From Nemertoderma westbladi (lineage: Eukaryota; Xenacoelomorpha; Nemertodermatida; Nemertodermatidae): a stretch of 64,000 nt of DNA. The stretch spans positions 43,916-107,915 of the forward strand of contig JAUCBJ010006570.1 in NCBI GenBank assembly GCA_032718475.1, read 5' to 3'. Shown here piece by piece: positions 63,862 to 64,000 of the stretch; the stretch's first letter is position 1, and every line of letters starts with the position of its first letter. The translations under genes and the position numbers were made by a program. The notes under the pieces are model-generated. The model worked only from the letters and a program-made list of their open reading frames with translations, was not told the origin of the DNA and did not search any database.

Positions 63862-64000
63862 TGACGGGATCCTCGAGTTGGCGAGGGAATCCCGACCGCT
63901 GTGTTTGCTTTTGGATAGTATGCATCGCTGCGTCCGATGGCTGCTGAAAGGCTTGTGTATCTGAAAGGCCGGAGGCCGAAAGAATAACTGAGTTTTAGTG
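63862..64000 (-). repeat. direct repeat, right copy (candidate 5' LTR of D), cut by window end
   Basis: Partner of 60324-60458, matching to the last base of the window (AACTGAGTTTTAGTG). Confidence 0.75.

Larger units (their letters stand above)
60324..64000 (-). mobile_element. candidate LTR element D with gag-like genes only, right end outside window
   Basis: A direct repeat starts at 60324 and 63862 (TGACGGG then TCC-CGAGTTGGC-AGGGAATC) and runs for at least 135 bp, to the end of the window in the second copy. Its outer edge is TG on the plus strand, so on the minus strand it ends CA, as LTRs do. Between the copies lie minus-strand frames of a zinc-knuckle protein and about 1.1 kb of non-coding DNA, with no RT or integrase. 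If these are LTRs, D is another element without polymerase. Two unrelated copies of a short repeat are the alternative. Confidence 0.5.

Noticed and set aside
1-64000. tRNA or rRNA genes
   Set aside because: I looked for T-loop GTTCGA-type motifs with plausible stems and for conserved rRNA words and found none I could support by eye.

Overview
This window reads as eukaryotic nuclear DNA from an animal, probably a marine invertebrate. It is AT-rich and gene-poor, dominated by transposable elements and tandem arrays, and has BEL/Pao LTR retrotransposons, RTE-like non-LTR fragments, MITE-like elements and one clear metazoan-type host gene (COQ7). The dispersed short motifs ACCGGTA and TAGGCCTA give it a distinctive texture. 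I lean toward a crustacean or similar invertebrate, but the sequence does not settle the taxon.

Layout. 1-1.9 kb: a decayed reverse transcriptase fragment between imperfect terminal inverted repeats. 2.5-3.7 kb: COQ7 as one uninterrupted coding block, with a perfect 3' UTR hairpin and a poly(A) signal. 3.7-9.4 kb: low-coding DNA with a CpG-rich motif cluster, a pyrimidine-rich array, two copies of one MITE family in opposite orientation (8-bp target duplications; one copy with its end repeat expanded to nine units) and a 37-bp minisatellite. 9.4-13.4 kb: an RTE-like 3' end followed by a 3.8-kb array of a 35-36-bp minisatellite.

13.7-46.3 kb is one nested LTR retrotransposon complex. Outer element A (13705-46336, target duplication CTATC) has its 5' LTR split twice: by element B (14090-26495, TATTC, 1252-bp LTRs that look identical) and by minus-strand element C (26796-35726, 440-bp LTRs, CACTACA). 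C is itself interrupted in its integrase by an RTE-like insertion with a 15-bp target duplication. C encodes Gag, protease, RT, RNase H and integrase, all now broken. A and B are related to each other, keep only Gag-protease, and share the same internal deletion of RT, RNase H and integrase. Both also carry a second, unrecognised gene in the env position, with CCHC zinc knuckles and a very basic C-terminus. B has an intact 1550-codon Gag-Pro frame and recent LTRs, so it looks like a recently mobile element that depends on polymerase supplied in trans.

46.3-50.7 kb: non-LTR fragments and a second array of the same 35-bp minisatellite. 51-52 kb: an intronless 356-codon frame of unknown function. 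52.3-55.6 kb: a 31-bp satellite with higher-order structure. 55.6-56.6 kb: a ~0.95-kb foldback palindrome within a cluster of TTCTAGAA palindromes. 56.6-60.3 kb: low-coding DNA. 60.3 kb to the end: direct repeats resembling LTRs enclose minus-strand frames of a zinc-knuckle protein with no visible polymerase, possibly a second gag-only element (D), cut by the window edge.
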